A stretch of 64,000 bases of DNA from assembly GCA_030428695.1 (NCBI GenBank), contig JAUIEM010000001.1:1-64000 (forward strand). Direction: 5' to 3'. Of this stretch, positions 1 to 8,739 are shown one piece after another. Made by a program: the position numbers and the translations under genes. The notes below the pieces were generated by a model, which did no database searches, was not told the origin of the DNA, and was given only the letters and a program-made list of their open reading frames with translations. Within the stretch, counting starts at the first letter, position 1. Each line of letters starts with the position of its first letter. This stretch comes from a bacterium. GTDB lineage: Bacteria; Planctomycetota; J058; JAJDCP01.

Positions 1-1601
1 ACGTCGACCTCACCGAGCTGATGGCCGGGGTCTCCGATCTGGCGGGCTTCGCGGAGGCGTGCCTGCTCCCGGGCCGGATGATCTCCTCGGCCTTCGACCC
101 GGAGGCGCAGGTGGTCGATGCGATCGACAACTTCCAGACCCTGGGCTTCTACTACAGCCTGCCCGACCAGTTCTTCAATGTGCTCGTGGCGGCGATGGGG
201 GCGCCGACGGCCCTGGTCCTGAACCAGCCCGACCCGGCGGACCTGCTGCTGCAGCGCCTGGGCGGCCTGGTGGCGGCGGGCACGCGCATGACCTTCTCGC
301 CCGTCAAGGAGTCCTCCCAACGCAGCCTGTTCGACGTGCTCGGGGATCTCGCCGCGGGTCTGGCACCGGCGGCCCAGCTCGCGGCCCGGGAGATCGGGAC
401 CTACTTCGAGCAGCTCGGCACCGATGTGCTCGCCTTCCTGCAGTGCTGCCTGCAGCTGGGGGTGGCGCTGGTGGAGGACTTCCTCGCCCGCCTGTCCGCC
501 TGCGGCTGGGGCATCGTCGAGGACGTCGGCGGTATCTCCGTAAGCTGGCTCGACCCGCTCCAGGCCATGGGGCAGTTTCTGGTCCAGTCCGCGGGCATCG
601 TCGACCGGCGGGTGAAGAACCACTTCGACGGCCAGGCCATCAAGGACAGCGTGCTGGAGCGCTTCCTGGAATCCTACCGGCAGTTCCTCCACGCCAGCGG
701 CCGGCTGCCGCCGCCCTGGGTGCCGGGTACCGCCCTGGTGATCGTGCTCAACGACAAGGAGTTCACCTACCCGGCGCCGGCGACCGCGACCTACTCGCCG
801 ATGCGCCTGGCGCTCGCCACGGCGCGGCGCTCCCCCGGCGGGATCACCGGTGAGCTCCGCAACGCGATCAACGACCTCGGCAACACCTTCAGCTGGGCCG
901 GACAGGTGCTGGGCAGCGGCGAGTTCTGGAGCGACGAGGTCGGCGAGCCCTTCATGATCAACGCCCTCAAGCGGATCGCCGAGCGCTCCTACGAACGGGT
1001 CGAAGTGCTGACCGACGCGCGGGCCACCTTCGCCGACCTGCGCTCGACTCTGCAGCGTCTGAACGACGAGGACTTCGCCATCGATCTGTTCATCAACGTC
1101 CACGGCGCGGGCCCCCACTCCCTCAACAACATGAACTGCGGGAGCACCGGCCTGTGCTTCGAGGGGGGCAAGGCGACCCCCGCGGACATCAGCGGCCTGC
1201 AGATCCCCAACCTCCACGCCGTCTACCTGAACAGCTGCTGGGGAAGCTGCTTCAACGCCTCGTGGCTGGCGGCGGGCGCCGAGGGGGTCAACGGCGCCCG
1301 CGAGCTCAACTACTTCGTGTTGATGAGCCCCTTCCAGTTCTTCCACTACTTCCTCGAGCAGGAGCTCGACCTGGAGAGCGCCGCCAGCCGCGCCTACGAA
1401 GACGAGCAGCGGGCGTTCGAGGCGCTCTACCGCACCATGGACTTCGCCAGCGGCGACGACTTCTACCTGTTCCTCAGCCAGACCTACGGCGAGGACAAGA
1501 GCCTGCCCGTGCAACCCAGCGCGAGCAGCGAGCGGCGCCACGAGACCTCCACCGAGGGGGCGACGATCCACTGGGCGGGCTACGGCCGGCGCAGCGGCTG
1601 A
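1..1601 (+). CDS. 3' part of a protein with a caspase-like (clan CD) cysteine peptidase-type C-terminus
   Basis: The reading frame is open to the left edge, so the true start lies outside the window; the first internal ATG is at 21. About 530 residues are visible, with no signal peptide or membrane segment in this part. The first ~330 residues are not recognised. In the C-terminal third a hydrophobic strand ends in DLFINVHGAG (near base 1085) and a second ends in HAVYLNSCWGSC (near 1215), followed by SWLAAGAEGVNGA. A strand-His-Gly block followed about 45 residues later by a strand-x-Cys block and an aGAxxVxG stretch is the catalytic His/Cys layout of clan CD peptidases (caspase, CHAT, gingipain families). 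That assignment is inference from motif spacing. The C-terminal tail is hydrophilic. It could instead be a catalytically inactive relative. The convergent Nudix gene begins 27 bases after the stop. Confidence 0.75.
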   Translation, partial: VDLTELMAGVSDLAGFAEACLLPGRMISSAFDPEAQVVDAIDNFQTLGFYYSLPDQFFNVLVAAMGAPTALVLNQPDPADLLLQRLGGLVAAGTRMTFSPVKESSQRSLFDVLGDLAAGLAPAAQLAAREIGTYFEQLGTDVLAFLQCCLQLGVALVEDFLARLSACGWGIVEDVGGISVSWLDPLQAMGQFLVQSAGIVDRRVKNHFDGQAIKDSVLERFLESYRQFLHASGRLPPPWVPGTALVIVLNDKEFTYPAPATATYSPMRLALATARRSPGGITGELRNAINDLGNTFSWAGQVLGSGEFWSDEVGEPFMINALKRIAERSYERVEVLTDARATFADLRSTLQRLNDEDFAIDLFINVHGAGPHSLNNMNCGSTGLCFEGGKATPADISGLQIPNLHAVYLNSCWGSCFNASWLAAGAEGVNGARELNYFVLMSPFQFFHYFLEQELDLESAASRAYEDEQRAFEALYRTMDFASGDDFYLFLSQTYGEDKSLPVQPSASSERRHETSTEGATIHWAGYGRRSG

Positions 1602-1627
1602 GCTGGCCGGCGCTCGAGCACCGGGCA

Positions 1628-2113
1628 TCAGCCCGCCGGCGGCGGCGCTTCGGGATCCAGCCAGGGCGCGCCCTCGTAGGTCAGCAGCGCCATCGGCGCG
1701 ACCGGGGCGCCCGCCGCGACCGCCGCGAACAGGGTGCGGACCTCGGGCCCCCGCAGGGGCAGGCCGTCGAGCTCGGCGAGCCGGACCCAGCGCGCCTCGA
1801 GGCTGTGCTCGTTCGGCGCGGACAGGGGCGGCGTGTCGTCGAGAGGCCGGGCGAGGAAGATCGCGCGCACCCGCGCTCCCTGCGGTCGCGGCGTGTGTTC
1901 GAGGCGCAGCAGGCCCTCGAGGACGACGGGCACGCCGGTCTCCTCGAAGGTCTCGCGCACCGCCGCCTCGGCCAGGGTCTCCCCCGGCTCGACGCGGCCG
2001 GCGGGGAGGTACCAGAGCTGGCCGTGCTCGCGCTCGCGCAGCACCAGGAAGCGATCGCCCTTGCGGACGACCGTCAGGGCGAAGAACCAGGTCGGGGTCG
2101 GGGTGCGCGGCAT
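1628..2113 (-). CDS. Nudix hydrolase
   Basis: A 161-residue protein with a complete Nudix box at residues 39-61 (G-x5-E-x7-RExxEExG-V: GRVEPGE...RETFEETGV). Nudix enzymes hydrolyse nucleoside diphosphates linked to another moiety, using Mg2+ bound by the box glutamates; the substrate cannot be told from the sequence. The YLPAGRVEPGE context and the N-terminal FALTVVRKGDRFLVL strand are typical of small housekeeping or sanitising Nudix enzymes. The start at 2113 gives a normal-length Nudix fold; there is no strong ribosome binding site before it, and the same frame stays open upstream without similarity, so the start is moderately certain. It lies 110 bases downstream of the methionine aminopeptidase gene on the same strand and may be cotranscribed with it. 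Confidence 0.85.
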   Translation of the reverse strand: MPRTPTPTWFFALTVVRKGDRFLVLREREHGQLWYLPAGRVEPGETLAEAAVRETFEETGVPVVLEGLLRLEHTPRPQGARVRAIFLARPLDDTPPLSAPNEHSLEARWVRLAELDGLPLRGPEVRTLFAAVAAGAPVAPMALLTYEGAPWLDPEAPPPAG

Positions 2114-2223
2114 CGGCGGATTCCGTGGGGAGGCTGTTCCTTCTTCTTCCCTTCCCGTCTTTGCCTTGATCGACCGCCGAGAATTCCAACGCTTGGAGAA
2201 CATCATCCCGTTGAATGGAACGC

Positions 2224-2973
2224 TCAGTTCAGCGCGGTCAAGATCAGGGGCTGGCCGCGGGTGACGACCAGGCTGTGCTCGAACTGCACGGTGTCGTACT
2301 CCGGCTCGGTGTAGAGAGTCCAGCCGTCGCGGGCCTGCTTGACCAGCGTCGCGCCGGTCGACAGGAAGGGCTCGATGGTGATCACCATACCCTCGACCAG
2401 CTGCCGCCGGTCGTCCGGATCGTGGAAGGGGGCGATGAAGCCGGGCTCCTCGTGCAGCGACCGCCCGACGCCGTGGGAGCCGAGGTTCTGCACCAGGGTG
2501 TAGCCCCGCTTGCGGGCCTCGCGCTCGAGGGTCTGGCCGATGATGTTCAGCGGCCGGCCGTGGCGCACCGCGGCGATCGCCTTCGCGAGCACCTTCCGCC
2601 CGTCGCGGCAGAGCTTCTCGCGCCGGGGGCTGGCCGCGCCGACGCAGAAGGAGGCGCCGGTGTCGCCGAAGAAGCCGTCCTTCTCCGCCGACACGTCGAT
2701 GTTGACCAGGTCCCCGGAGCGCAGCACGGTCTTCCCGGGGATGCCGTGCGCGACCCGGTGGTTGACCGAGATGCAGGTCGCCCCGGGGAAGCCGTAGCAC
2801 AGCTGCGGAGCCGAACGCGCCCCGTGGGAGCGCAGGACCTCCGCGCCGATCGCGTCGAGCGCGGCGGTGCGCAGGACCGGGCGCAGGGCCTCGCCCATCG
2901 TCTGCAGGGCCTCGGCGACGATCGCGCCGATCGCCTGCAGGGCGGCGCGTTCCTCGGCGGTCTCGATCGTCAT
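2224..2973 (-). CDS. map: methionine aminopeptidase, type I
   Basis: A 249-residue enzyme that removes the initiator methionine from nascent proteins. All five metal ligands of the family are visible: D93 (VNIDVS), D104 (GDTGAS), H167 (GSHGVG), E201 (ITIEPF) and E232 (FEHSLV), plus the substrate-contacting H76 (AHGIPG) and H174 (SLHEEP). There is no N-terminal zinc-finger extension, as expected for the short bacterial type Ia. The ATG at 2973 is preceded by a strong GAGGAGGGG ribosome binding site. In many bacteria map lies beside secY/adk in the ribosomal protein cluster; here it stands alone with a Nudix gene downstream. Confidence 0.95.
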   Translation of the reverse strand: MTIETAEERAALQAIGAIVAEALQTMGEALRPVLRTAALDAIGAEVLRSHGARSAPQLCYGFPGATCISVNHRVAHGIPGKTVLRSGDLVNIDVSAEKDGFFGDTGASFCVGAASPRREKLCRDGRKVLAKAIAAVRHGRPLNIIGQTLEREARKRGYTLVQNLGSHGVGRSLHEEPGFIAPFHDPDDRRQLVEGMVITIEPFLSTGATLVKQARDGWTLYTEPEYDTVQFEHSLVVTRGQPLILTALN

Positions 2974-3516
2974 CGCGTCCCCTCCTCTGTCGGTGCATGG
3001 TCGATGCCCGCCAAGCGCACCAAGCCTTCCGGGCGCCGCCCTCCGGCGCTGGTGATCGGCATCGCATCCTCCATGCGTAGTCTACCCTTCCGCCCGCAGC
3101 GCGCGCCAGGCAGCGTCGGCGAGGGAGGAGGTGCCCCGGAGGGCCGGGCCACTGTCAGGAGAACCGGGAAGGAGGAACGGGACGCGGGCGGGGATCAACA
3201 AGGAAGTCGGAGGGGAGGGGGGAAGTGAACAGAGCAGAAGGGGAAGCCCGGCCCCGCGCCTTCTTCCCGGTTCTCGTGACGCCAGGCGTCAAAGCAAACA
3301 GTGTGCCGTTATCGATGACGAGGCGGAATCATCGTCGGCGGGCCTCCCTTCAGGCCTCGCAACGGTGGGGATTGTCACAGAGGGATGACAGCTGTCGCAA
3401 AGTGCACGCAAGGGAAACGTAGTGAAACGTATTTTTTGACGCGATGCGCCGAACGGTCTCGCCATCGCCCGCGTGCAGGGACGAGGCCGGGGCTATCCTG
3501 ATATCGCAGGGAATCC
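2974..3516. other. intergenic region without a convincing gene
   Basis: About 540 bases between the start of map and the end of the FAD monooxygenase gene (both on the minus strand). Short frames exist on both strands but show no recognisable protein. The half next to the monooxygenase is locally AT-richer (3400-3440, with a run of six T) and contains the repeated words AAACGTAGTGAAACGTA; a small GACGCCAGGCGTC palindrome sits near 3280. It should hold the promoter of map and the 3' end of the monooxygenase transcript, but no clear promoter or terminator is seen. Confidence 0.4.
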
Positions 3517-4728
3517 CTACGGAGCAGCACCGCGACTCAGCTCCGCCGCCAGGTCGAGGCCCGGCTGCCACATCGAAGCGGTCTGGCGCTCCGCCATCCA
3601 GCGGGGCAACAGGCGCAGCAGGCCGTCGCGCAGCCAGCACACGAAGCGCCCCTGCTGGTGCGCCATGCGCCCGATCCGCCAGGCGGTGCGGGTGACCGCG
3701 GTGACCCGGGACCGTTGCCTCGCGTCGAGGGCGGCGACGAGCGCGGAGGGCTCGTGGCCCCGCTCGAGCAGGAGCGCCAGGGCTCCGGCGTCCTCGATCG
3801 CACAGCCCGCCCCCTGGCCGAGGTTCGGCGTCATCGCGTGCGCCGCGTCGCCGATCAGGACCACGCGGCCCTGCCCGAAGTGCACGCGGACGTGCTCGAC
3901 GAGGTCGCCGTGGTGGATCGGGACCCCGTCGAGGCGCTCGAGGACCGGGTCCAGGTGGGGGTGCAGACCGGCGAACTTCTCCCGCAGCACGCGCGGATGG
4001 CCGCTCTCCGGGCCCGGCGTGCCCTCTGGCGCGCTCTCGACCAGGTACACATAGATGCATCCGGCCGCCAGCGGCACGACCCCGACCCGCCGCCCGGGCG
4101 CCCACTGCTCGATCGTCACATCCGGCACCAGGTCGGGCGCCTCGAGCGCAAAGCGCCAGCAGGTCTGGCCGGAGTAGCGGGTCGCCGCGCCGGCCTCTCC
4201 GAGCAGGCTGCGGCGCACGGCCGAGCGCACGCCGTCCGCGCCGACGACCAGGTCCCAGGAGCCGCGGCTGCCGTCGGCGAAGTGGACCTCGACCTCTTCC
4301 TCTCCCGCCTCGATCCCCTCCACCCTGCGACCGGCGTGCAGCGGAATCCCCTGCGCGGCGTCGAGCAGCGCCTGGTGCAGGTCGGCGCGGTGGATGTTGA
4401 CGGATGGCGGCTCGGCCCGCACGCGAGAGGCGTCCGCCTCGACCAGGATCCTCCCGCGCGCGTTGCGCAGGAGGACGCGGCCGATCGGCACGCACGCCGA
4501 GGCCGGCAGCGGGATGCCGAGCGCGTCCAGCACGGCGTGGGCGTTGGCCTGGATCGTGATGCCCGCGCCGACGGCCGCGAAGCTGTCGGCCTGCTCGACG
4601 ACCTCGACCGGGACACCGCGCCGCGCCAGCGCGACCGCTGCCGTCAGACCCCCGATGCCCCCGCCGACGATCAGGGTCCGCGGCTTCCCCGCCGGCCCTG
4701 TCGCGCCTGGGGCTGCAGGCTCCTCCAT
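3517..4728 (-). CDS. FAD-dependent aromatic-ring monooxygenase (salicylate hydroxylase-like)
   Basis: A 403-residue class A flavoprotein monooxygenase, which would use NAD(P)H and O2 to hydroxylate an aromatic or similar substrate. It has the three family fingerprints: the dinucleotide-binding GGGIGG at residues 22-27 followed by an acidic VVEQ strand end, the DG motif (VVGADGVRSAVR) in the middle, and the GD motif (LIGDAAHAMTPNLGQGAG) near residue 290 that contacts the FAD ribose and phosphates. The ATG at 4728 is chosen because GGAG lies 8 bases before it; an in-frame ATG 33 bases further upstream has no such site. The substrate is unknown. No aromatic degradation genes lie nearby, so a role in secondary or quinone metabolism is also possible. 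Confidence 0.85.
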   Translation of the reverse strand: MEEPAAPGATGPAGKPRTLIVGGGIGGLTAAVALARRGVPVEVVEQADSFAAVGAGITIQANAHAVLDALGIPLPASACVPIGRVLLRNARGRILVEADASRVRAEPPSVNIHRADLHQALLDAAQGIPLHAGRRVEGIEAGEEEVEVHFADGSRGSWDLVVGADGVRSAVRRSLLGEAGAATRYSGQTCWRFALEAPDLVPDVTIEQWAPGRRVGVVPLAAGCIYVYLVESAPEGTPGPESGHPRVLREKFAGLHPHLDPVLERLDGVPIHHGDLVEHVRVHFGQGRVVLIGDAAHAMTPNLGQGAGCAIEDAGALALLLERGHEPSALVAALDARQRSRVTAVTRTAWRIGRMAHQQGRFVCWLRDGLLRLLPRWMAERQTASMWQPGLDLAAELSRGAAP

Positions 4729-4812
4729 GTCTGCTCCTTCGCTCTTTCGCCACTGTGGCACGCCGCTTGCGGAAACCTCTCCTGGAACAAGCCCTCACAC
4801 GGAGACCCTACC

Positions 4813-4905
4813 ATGCGCATGACCCTCTTCCGCCAGACCATTATCGAACGCCGCGCCGCCAAGAGCAACGATCGCCGGGGGGCCCGCCTGCAGCGTCGTC
4901 GCTGA
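4813..4905 (+). CDS. possible 30-residue basic peptide
   Basis: A short frame starting ATG (a second ATG two codons later) with a GGAGA sequence 7 bases upstream, in the divergent gap after the monooxygenase start. The peptide is strongly basic (about one third Arg/Lys, ending QRRR). No family is recognised. The support is only the ribosome binding site and the position; it may be a small expressed protein or chance. Confidence 0.25.
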   Translation: MRMTLFRQTIIERRAAKSNDRRGARLQRRR

Positions 4906-5131
4906 GCGACCGGCTTCCGTCCGCGCCCCGCCCGAAACCTCCTGTAGAGGCGTGGGCTCCGCGAGCATCTACCTGAGGTTGCCGGTCCGAGCTTCCCTCC
5001 TCGCAGTCGATCCTGAACACGCACAGACGGCATCTTGAACATCGGCGGGCTCCGTTCGCGAAACCGTGTCGGCAAGCGCAGGCGAACTCCCAGGCACCTT
5101 CCAGCACCCCGAAGGACGGCTCCCCAGGGAC

Positions 5132-5323
5132 GACGGGCGGGGGTAACCCCGCCCCTACCAGGGTTTGGCCGGTCCATCCCGAGGAAGGATGCGTGTCACG
5201 GGTCGCGTGCAGGTGCGGGATCTACCCCGCCAGGGTTGGCCGCCCACCCCGAGGTCGGGTACCCCGCCAGGGGGTTGGCCGCCCCCCTCCGAGGTAGGGT
5301 GCGGGGTTTACCCCCGCCCGTCG
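5132..5323. repeat. GC-rich palindromic repeat element with internal tandem repeats
   Basis: The outer ends are inverted copies: GACGGGCGGGGGTAA at 5132 and TTACCCCCGCCCGTC ending near 5322. The same end sequence occurs near 47.5 kb and 53.0 kb. Between the ends are three imperfect tandem units of roughly 35-50 bases built on CCAGGGTTGGCC...CCCGAGG (near 5158, 5230 and 5267). It lies in an otherwise gene-free stretch (4906-5409) upstream of a lipoprotein gene. It is best read as a nonautonomous dispersed repeat. Confidence 0.7.
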
Positions 5324-5409
5324 AGCGCGTGTGGAATGATCCCTCGCCTGCCTGCTGAACCTCCAGGACCGCGACACGTCTCTCCCGTACCGGCACCCGG
5401 AGGAATACG

Positions 5410-5985
5410 ATGCGATCGGCCTGGCTCTGTCTCCTGCTCGCGGCCTGCGCCGCGCCCAGGGACTTCCCGAAGCTGCAGCCCCGTGACGAGCCCGCGCCGG
5501 GCTTCTTCATCGTCGAGCTCTTGAGCGTCGAGCTCCTGGCCGAGCCTCCCGCGGCAGCGGAGGGCTTCGTCGACGTCACGCCCGCGATGCTCGAGGCGAT
5601 CCTGCGCGCGGAGGCCTCCGTCTACCGGGTGCAGTCGGTACGCGCGGTGGGCCGGGTCGGGGAGGAGGCCTGCCTGGTGATTCCCGGGAACCGCGATCCC
5701 TACGGGCTCACCATCGGAGGAGGGGCCGACGGAGAGTACCTCACGCACGAGAGCTTCCTGACCTTCCAGCCGCGGGGCGACAGCGCCGACATCGAGTGCG
5801 AGATCGAGACGGTCCTCGACGCCGCGCCCCCGGACGGAGCACCGCCGCCGAGCTCCTCCCGCCGGTACCTGCTCGAGGTCGCCTGGCCGCTGTCCGTCGT
5901 GCCGATGTTCATCATCCCACGGGGCGGCTTCGACGACGGGCCGCGCCGCACCCAGCTCCTGTTCGTGCGAGCCTGGGGAGGCTGA
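5410..5985 (+). CDS. hypothetical lipoprotein
   Basis: A 191-residue protein with an N-terminal lipoprotein signal: MRSAWLCLLLAAC places the lipobox LAAC with the modified cysteine at residue 13. The mature part is unrecognised; it is proline- and acid-rich with a few hydrophobic strands (FFIVELLSVELL, RYLLEVAWPLSVVPMFIIP). There is a plausible CGGAGG ribosome binding site just before the ATG. It is convergent with polA, ending 11 bases before the polA stop. It probably sits on the inner face of the outer membrane or the outer face of the inner membrane; function unknown. Confidence 0.75.
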   Translation: MRSAWLCLLLAACAAPRDFPKLQPRDEPAPGFFIVELLSVELLAEPPAAAEGFVDVTPAMLEAILRAEASVYRVQSVRAVGRVGEEACLVIPGNRDPYGLTIGGGADGEYLTHESFLTFQPRGDSADIECEIETVLDAAPPDGAPPPSSSRRYLLEVAWPLSVVPMFIIPRGGFDDGPRRTQLLFVRAWGG

Positions 5986-5995
5986 GCGCCCCCCC

Positions 5996-8656
5996 TCAGT
6001 GCGCCTCGTCCCAGCTCTTCCCGCTGCCGACGTCGACCTTGAGCGGCACGTCGAGCGGGTAGGCGTGCTCCATCGCGTCGCGGACGATCTCCATCGTCGC
6101 TTCGACCTCGTCCTCCGGGGCCTCGAACACCAGCTCGTCGTGGATCTGCAGCAGCATCCGCGCCCTGAGGCCCGCCTCGCGCAGGCGCGGGGGCAGCGCG
6201 AGCATCACCAGCTTGCAGATGTCGGCGGCCGAGCCCTGGATCGGCGTGTTCGCGGCGATGCGCTCGCCGGCCTGCTTCTCCATGAAGTTGCGGCTCGACA
6301 GCTCGGGGATGTAGCGCCGCCGCCCGAGCAGGGTCTCGACGTAGCCGAGGCCGTGGGCCTTGGCGATCGTGTCGTCGAGCCACTCACGCACGCCCGCGTA
6401 GGCCTCGAAGTAGCCCTCGATGTAGCGCTTGGCCTCCTGGCGCGGGACCTTGAGGATCTGGCCGAGCGCGGTCGCTCCCTGGCCGTAGATCGTCGCGAAG
6501 TTGACGGTCTTGCCGACCCCGCGCTGCTTCGGCGTCACCTCCTCGAGGGCGCAGCCGAACAGCTGCGAGGCGGTGCGCCGGTGGATGTCGAGGTCCTTCT
6601 CGAAGGCCTCGACCAGGCGCTCGTCCTTGGAGACGTGGGCGAGCAGGCGCAGCTCGATCTGGCTCCAGTCCGCCGAGATCAGCCGGTGGCCGGGCTCGGG
6701 GATGAAGCACTGGCGGATGCGCCGCCCCTCCGGAGTCTTCACCGGCGTGCGCTGCAGGTCCGGATCGGTGGTGATCAGCCGTCCGGTCACCCCGACGGTC
6801 TGCTGGAAGGTCGCGTGGATGCGGCCGGTGCGGGGGTTGACCTCGCGGCGCAGGACCCGGGTGTAGGTGTTGATCAGCTTGTCGAGCTTGCGGTGCTCGA
6901 GCAGCACGTCGGCGATCTCGTGGCCCTTCTCGGACAGCTTCTCGAGCACGGTGACCGCGGTCGAGTAGCCGGTCTTGGTGCGCTTGATCACCGGCAGCCC
7001 AAGGTCCTCGAACAGGACGGCGCTCAGCTGCTTGGTCGAGGCTACGTTGAACTCCTTGCCGGCGAGCGCGTAGATCTTCTGCTTGTGGCCGTCGAGGCGC
7101 TCGCAGAGCTCTTTGTCCATCGCCTTGAGGTCGGGCTTGTCGACCTTGATGCCGGCGAGCTCCATGCGTCCGAGCACGTAGGCGAGCGGGATGTCGTGCT
7201 CGAACAGCTGGCGGGTCTGGCCGCGCTCCTCGAGCTGTTCCTTCAGCAGCGGCCACAGCTGGCCGACCGCATCCGCCAGCGCGCAGGCGTAGCGGCCGAC
7301 CTTGGCGCAGACCACCTCGGCGAAGGCCTTCTCGCTCTTGCCGCTGCCGACCACCCCCTTGACCGGCGGCACGGTGCGGTGCAGGAACTCCTTGACCACG
7401 CGGTTGAGGTCGTGGGGGATCACCTTGTTCGGGTCGATGAGGAAGGACGCGAGCCGCGTGTCGCCGGCGAAGCCGGTCGCCTCGATGCCGACGCGCTGGA
7501 GCTCCCGCCACAGCACCTTGACCTCGTGCACGATCTTCGGCCGGCCGGCGTCACCGAAGTACGCCCGCAGGGGCGCGAAGGCCGGCTCCCCGAGGCCTTC
7601 GGGACCGTTGACCGGCACGTAGAAACCCTGCTCGGGCTCGGGGGAGAAGCCGAAGCCGACGATCGCCCGCTCCCCCGGCGCGATCAGGTCGCTGATCAGC
7701 TGCACGGCGCAGGGCTGCGTGCCGAGCGCCCCGAGGGCCTCCTCGACCGCGGCGACGCTGCCGCACACCGTGTAGTTCCCGGCGGCCCGCTTGGCCTCGG
7801 GTCGGGCCTCGCGGGTCAGGAGCGAGTAGAACTCCAGCTCCTTGTACAGCTCGTTGACCGCGTGCACGTCCGGAGCCTGGATCGCGAGCTCGGGCAGGCT
7901 CAGGGGCAGCGCGACGTCGGTGTCGATGGTCGCGAGCTCGCGGGAGGTGCGGGCGAGCGGGATGTTGTCCTTCAGGGCGTTGCGGCGCCGGGTCTTCAGC
8001 TCGTCGACGTGGGCGATGATCGTCTCGAGGTCGCCGTGCTTCTTCAACAGCTCGATCGCGCTCTTCTTGCCGATGCCGGGCACCCCGGGGATGTTGTCGA
8101 TCTTGTCGCCGAGCAGCGCGAGGTAGTCGATGAACTGCTCCGGCGGCACCCCCCACTTCTTGCGCACCAGCTCGGGGTCGTAGGTGACGTCGCGCATCGT
8201 GTCGGTCATGTGGATGCGGTCGCTGATCAGCTGGGCGAAGTCCTTGTCGCCGGAGATGATCTGGACGTCGATCCCCTCCTTCGCCGCCCGGGTCGCCAGG
8301 GTGCCGATCACGTCGTCGGCCTCGAAGCCCGGCTGGCGCAGGATCGGGAAGTTGTGGGTCGAGACGACCTTGCGGATGTAGGGGAGCTGGACCTTGAGGT
8401 CGTCGTCCATCGCCGGCCGGTTGGCCTTGTAGTCCGGGAACTTCTCGTCGCGGAAGGTCTTGCCGGGCGCGTCGAAGACACAGGCCCCGAAGTCCGGCTG
8501 CTTGCCGCTGAGCAGCTTGCCGAACATCAGGGCGAAGCCGTAGATCGCGTTGGTCGGAAGGCCCGACGCGGTCGAGAAGTTCGAGGGGATCGCGTAGTAG
8601 GCCCTGAAGATCAGCCAGCTGGCGTCGATCAGGACCAGGCGCGGGGCGCTGGCCAT
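5996..8656 (-). CDS. polA: DNA polymerase I
   Basis: An 886-residue family A polymerase for Okazaki fragment processing and repair. The N-terminal ~290 residues form the 5' nuclease (FRAYYAIP, FEADDVIGTLA, SGDKDFAQLIS, GDKIDNIPGVPGIGKKSA). The last ~390 form the polymerase: motif A is DWSQIELR (Tyr to Trp at the second position of the usual DYSQIELR), motif B is GKTVNFATIYGQ, and motif C is QIHDELVFE. The middle domain resembles the proofreading exonuclease but lacks its first metal-binding D-x-E (VQLISD instead) and the middle Asp (KIVHEVKVLW), so proofreading is probably lost. The ATG at 8656 has GGAG 10 bases upstream; the frame extends a little further but without similarity. Confidence 0.96.
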   Translation of the reverse strand: MASAPRLVLIDASWLIFRAYYAIPSNFSTASGLPTNAIYGFALMFGKLLSGKQPDFGACVFDAPGKTFRDEKFPDYKANRPAMDDDLKVQLPYIRKVVSTHNFPILRQPGFEADDVIGTLATRAAKEGIDVQIISGDKDFAQLISDRIHMTDTMRDVTYDPELVRKKWGVPPEQFIDYLALLGDKIDNIPGVPGIGKKSAIELLKKHGDLETIIAHVDELKTRRRNALKDNIPLARTSRELATIDTDVALPLSLPELAIQAPDVHAVNELYKELEFYSLLTREARPEAKRAAGNYTVCGSVAAVEEALGALGTQPCAVQLISDLIAPGERAIVGFGFSPEPEQGFYVPVNGPEGLGEPAFAPLRAYFGDAGRPKIVHEVKVLWRELQRVGIEATGFAGDTRLASFLIDPNKVIPHDLNRVVKEFLHRTVPPVKGVVGSGKSEKAFAEVVCAKVGRYACALADAVGQLWPLLKEQLEERGQTRQLFEHDIPLAYVLGRMELAGIKVDKPDLKAMDKELCERLDGHKQKIYALAGKEFNVASTKQLSAVLFEDLGLPVIKRTKTGYSTAVTVLEKLSEKGHEIADVLLEHRKLDKLINTYTRVLRREVNPRTGRIHATFQQTVGVTGRLITTDPDLQRTPVKTPEGRRIRQCFIPEPGHRLISADWSQIELRLLAHVSKDERLVEAFEKDLDIHRRTASQLFGCALEEVTPKQRGVGKTVNFATIYGQGATALGQILKVPRQEAKRYIEGYFEAYAGVREWLDDTIAKAHGLGYVETLLGRRRYIPELSSRNFMEKQAGERIAANTPIQGSAADICKLVMLALPPRLREAGLRARMLLQIHDELVFEAPEDEVEATMEIVRDAMEHAYPLDVPLKVDVGSGKSWDEAH

Positions 8657-8739
8657 CGGCGGCTCCTTGGTGTCGGCCCGCAGGCCGGGAGAGGGGGAAC
8701 GCCGCAAGTGTAGCAGGTTCCGGGCGGTCAGGCATCGGC

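Noticed and set aside
5999..8713. Long plus-strand frame opposite polA
   Set aside because: The minus strand encodes a complete DNA polymerase I; the antisense frame has no recognisable domain.
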